From Pseudomonas alliivorans (GTDB lineage Bacteria > Pseudomonadota > Gammaproteobacteria > Pseudomonadales > Pseudomonadaceae): DNA of 64,000 nt. The stretch is taken from contig NZ_JAFFZW010000003.1 in NCBI RefSeq assembly GCF_017826695.1, forward strand, positions 248,001 to 312,000. The letters are read 5' to 3'. The translations under genes were made by a program, and so were the position numbers. This document shows, one piece after another, positions 63,933-64,000 of the stretch; the stretch's first letter is position 1, and each line of letters begins with the position of its first letter. The notes under the pieces were generated by a model. That model was not told the origin of the DNA. It ran no database searches and was given only the letters and a program-made list of their open reading frames with translations.

Positions 63933-63978
63933 AAAAATGCTCCAAAAAGCCGTTTTTGCTGCTATTTGGGGCATTTTT
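63933..63978. terminator. Long T-tract hairpin near the right edge
   Basis: AAAAATGCTCCAAA (63933-63946) and TTTGGGGCATTTTT (63965-63978) pair over 14 positions with one wobble. Located upstream of the SpuB-like gene, it could end a transcript from a gene beyond the window or attenuate the SpuB-like transcript. The remaining bases to 64000 show no complete gene. Confidence 0.6.
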
Positions 63979-64000
63979 TCGGGCCTTCGGCTGCCTTGGA

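Overview
The window is chromosomal DNA of a fluorescent Pseudomonas, most likely of the P. syringae group. The evidence is the gene order ppx / trxA-rho / ubiD / glpT / 6S RNA-zapA / pepP-ubiH-ubiI / iron ABC transporter / gcvTH / argE-argA / gshA / tex / ompR-envZ / rimABK / hslR-hslO / pckA, which follows the conserved Pseudomonas core, together with uniformly GC-rich coding sequence and Pseudomonas-type REP elements. I saw no tRNA, rRNA, CRISPR array, insertion sequence or prophage. Species placement is an inference from memory of gene order and protein sequences.

Layout. (1) Positions 1-4365: the 5' part of ppx, then a polar amino-acid ABC transporter operon (minus strand) divergent from a FadR-type GntR regulator, with two copies of a shared operator-like palindrome between them. 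This block separates ppx from trxA-rho. (2) 4484-24609: core genes for redox and transcription termination (trxA, rho), ubiquinone synthesis (ubiD, ubiH, ubiI), glutathione turnover (a ChaC-like cyclotransferase), glycerol-3-phosphate uptake (glpT), cell division (zapA and a coiled-coil partner), 6S RNA, pepP, an iron-type ABC transporter without an adjacent ATPase gene, and gcvT-gcvH without gcvP. (3) 24663-45018: an orphan GspE/PilB-type ATPase, an Lrp regulator, a CYTH-CHAD protein, arginine synthesis (argE, argA), glutathione synthesis (gshA), tex, the OmpR-EnvZ two-component pair, the rimA-rimB-rimK ribosome-modification operon, the Hsp15 and Hsp33 heat-shock proteins, and pckA.

(4) 45148-49363 is more accessory: a GNAT acetyltransferase, an unknown gene with an exact-consensus sigma-28 (FliA) promoter, a small secreted protein, a cupin, a two-domain acetyltransferase, and about 560 bases of gene-free DNA with two operator-like palindromes.

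(5) 49364-62372 is the most interesting block, a tightly coupled catabolic operon. It encodes a HAD-family protein, a PuuB-like FAD oxidase, a complete peptide/opine-type ABC transporter (Tat-signal binding protein, two permeases, a fused double ATPase), a three-subunit flavoprotein dehydrogenase of the opine oxidase / HcnABC / D-hydroxyproline dehydrogenase type, an ArgE-like M20 deacylase and a GabD-like aldehyde dehydrogenase. The enzyme set suggests import of an N-substituted amino acid, opine or amine, oxidative cleavage of its C-N bond, deacylation, and oxidation of the resulting aldehyde. The substrate is not identifiable from sequence. A convergent SpuB-like glutamylpolyamine synthetase (62456-63832) follows, probably the edge of the spu polyamine locus. 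Several terminators, REP elements and candidate operators are annotated. Names for unknowns are left blank.
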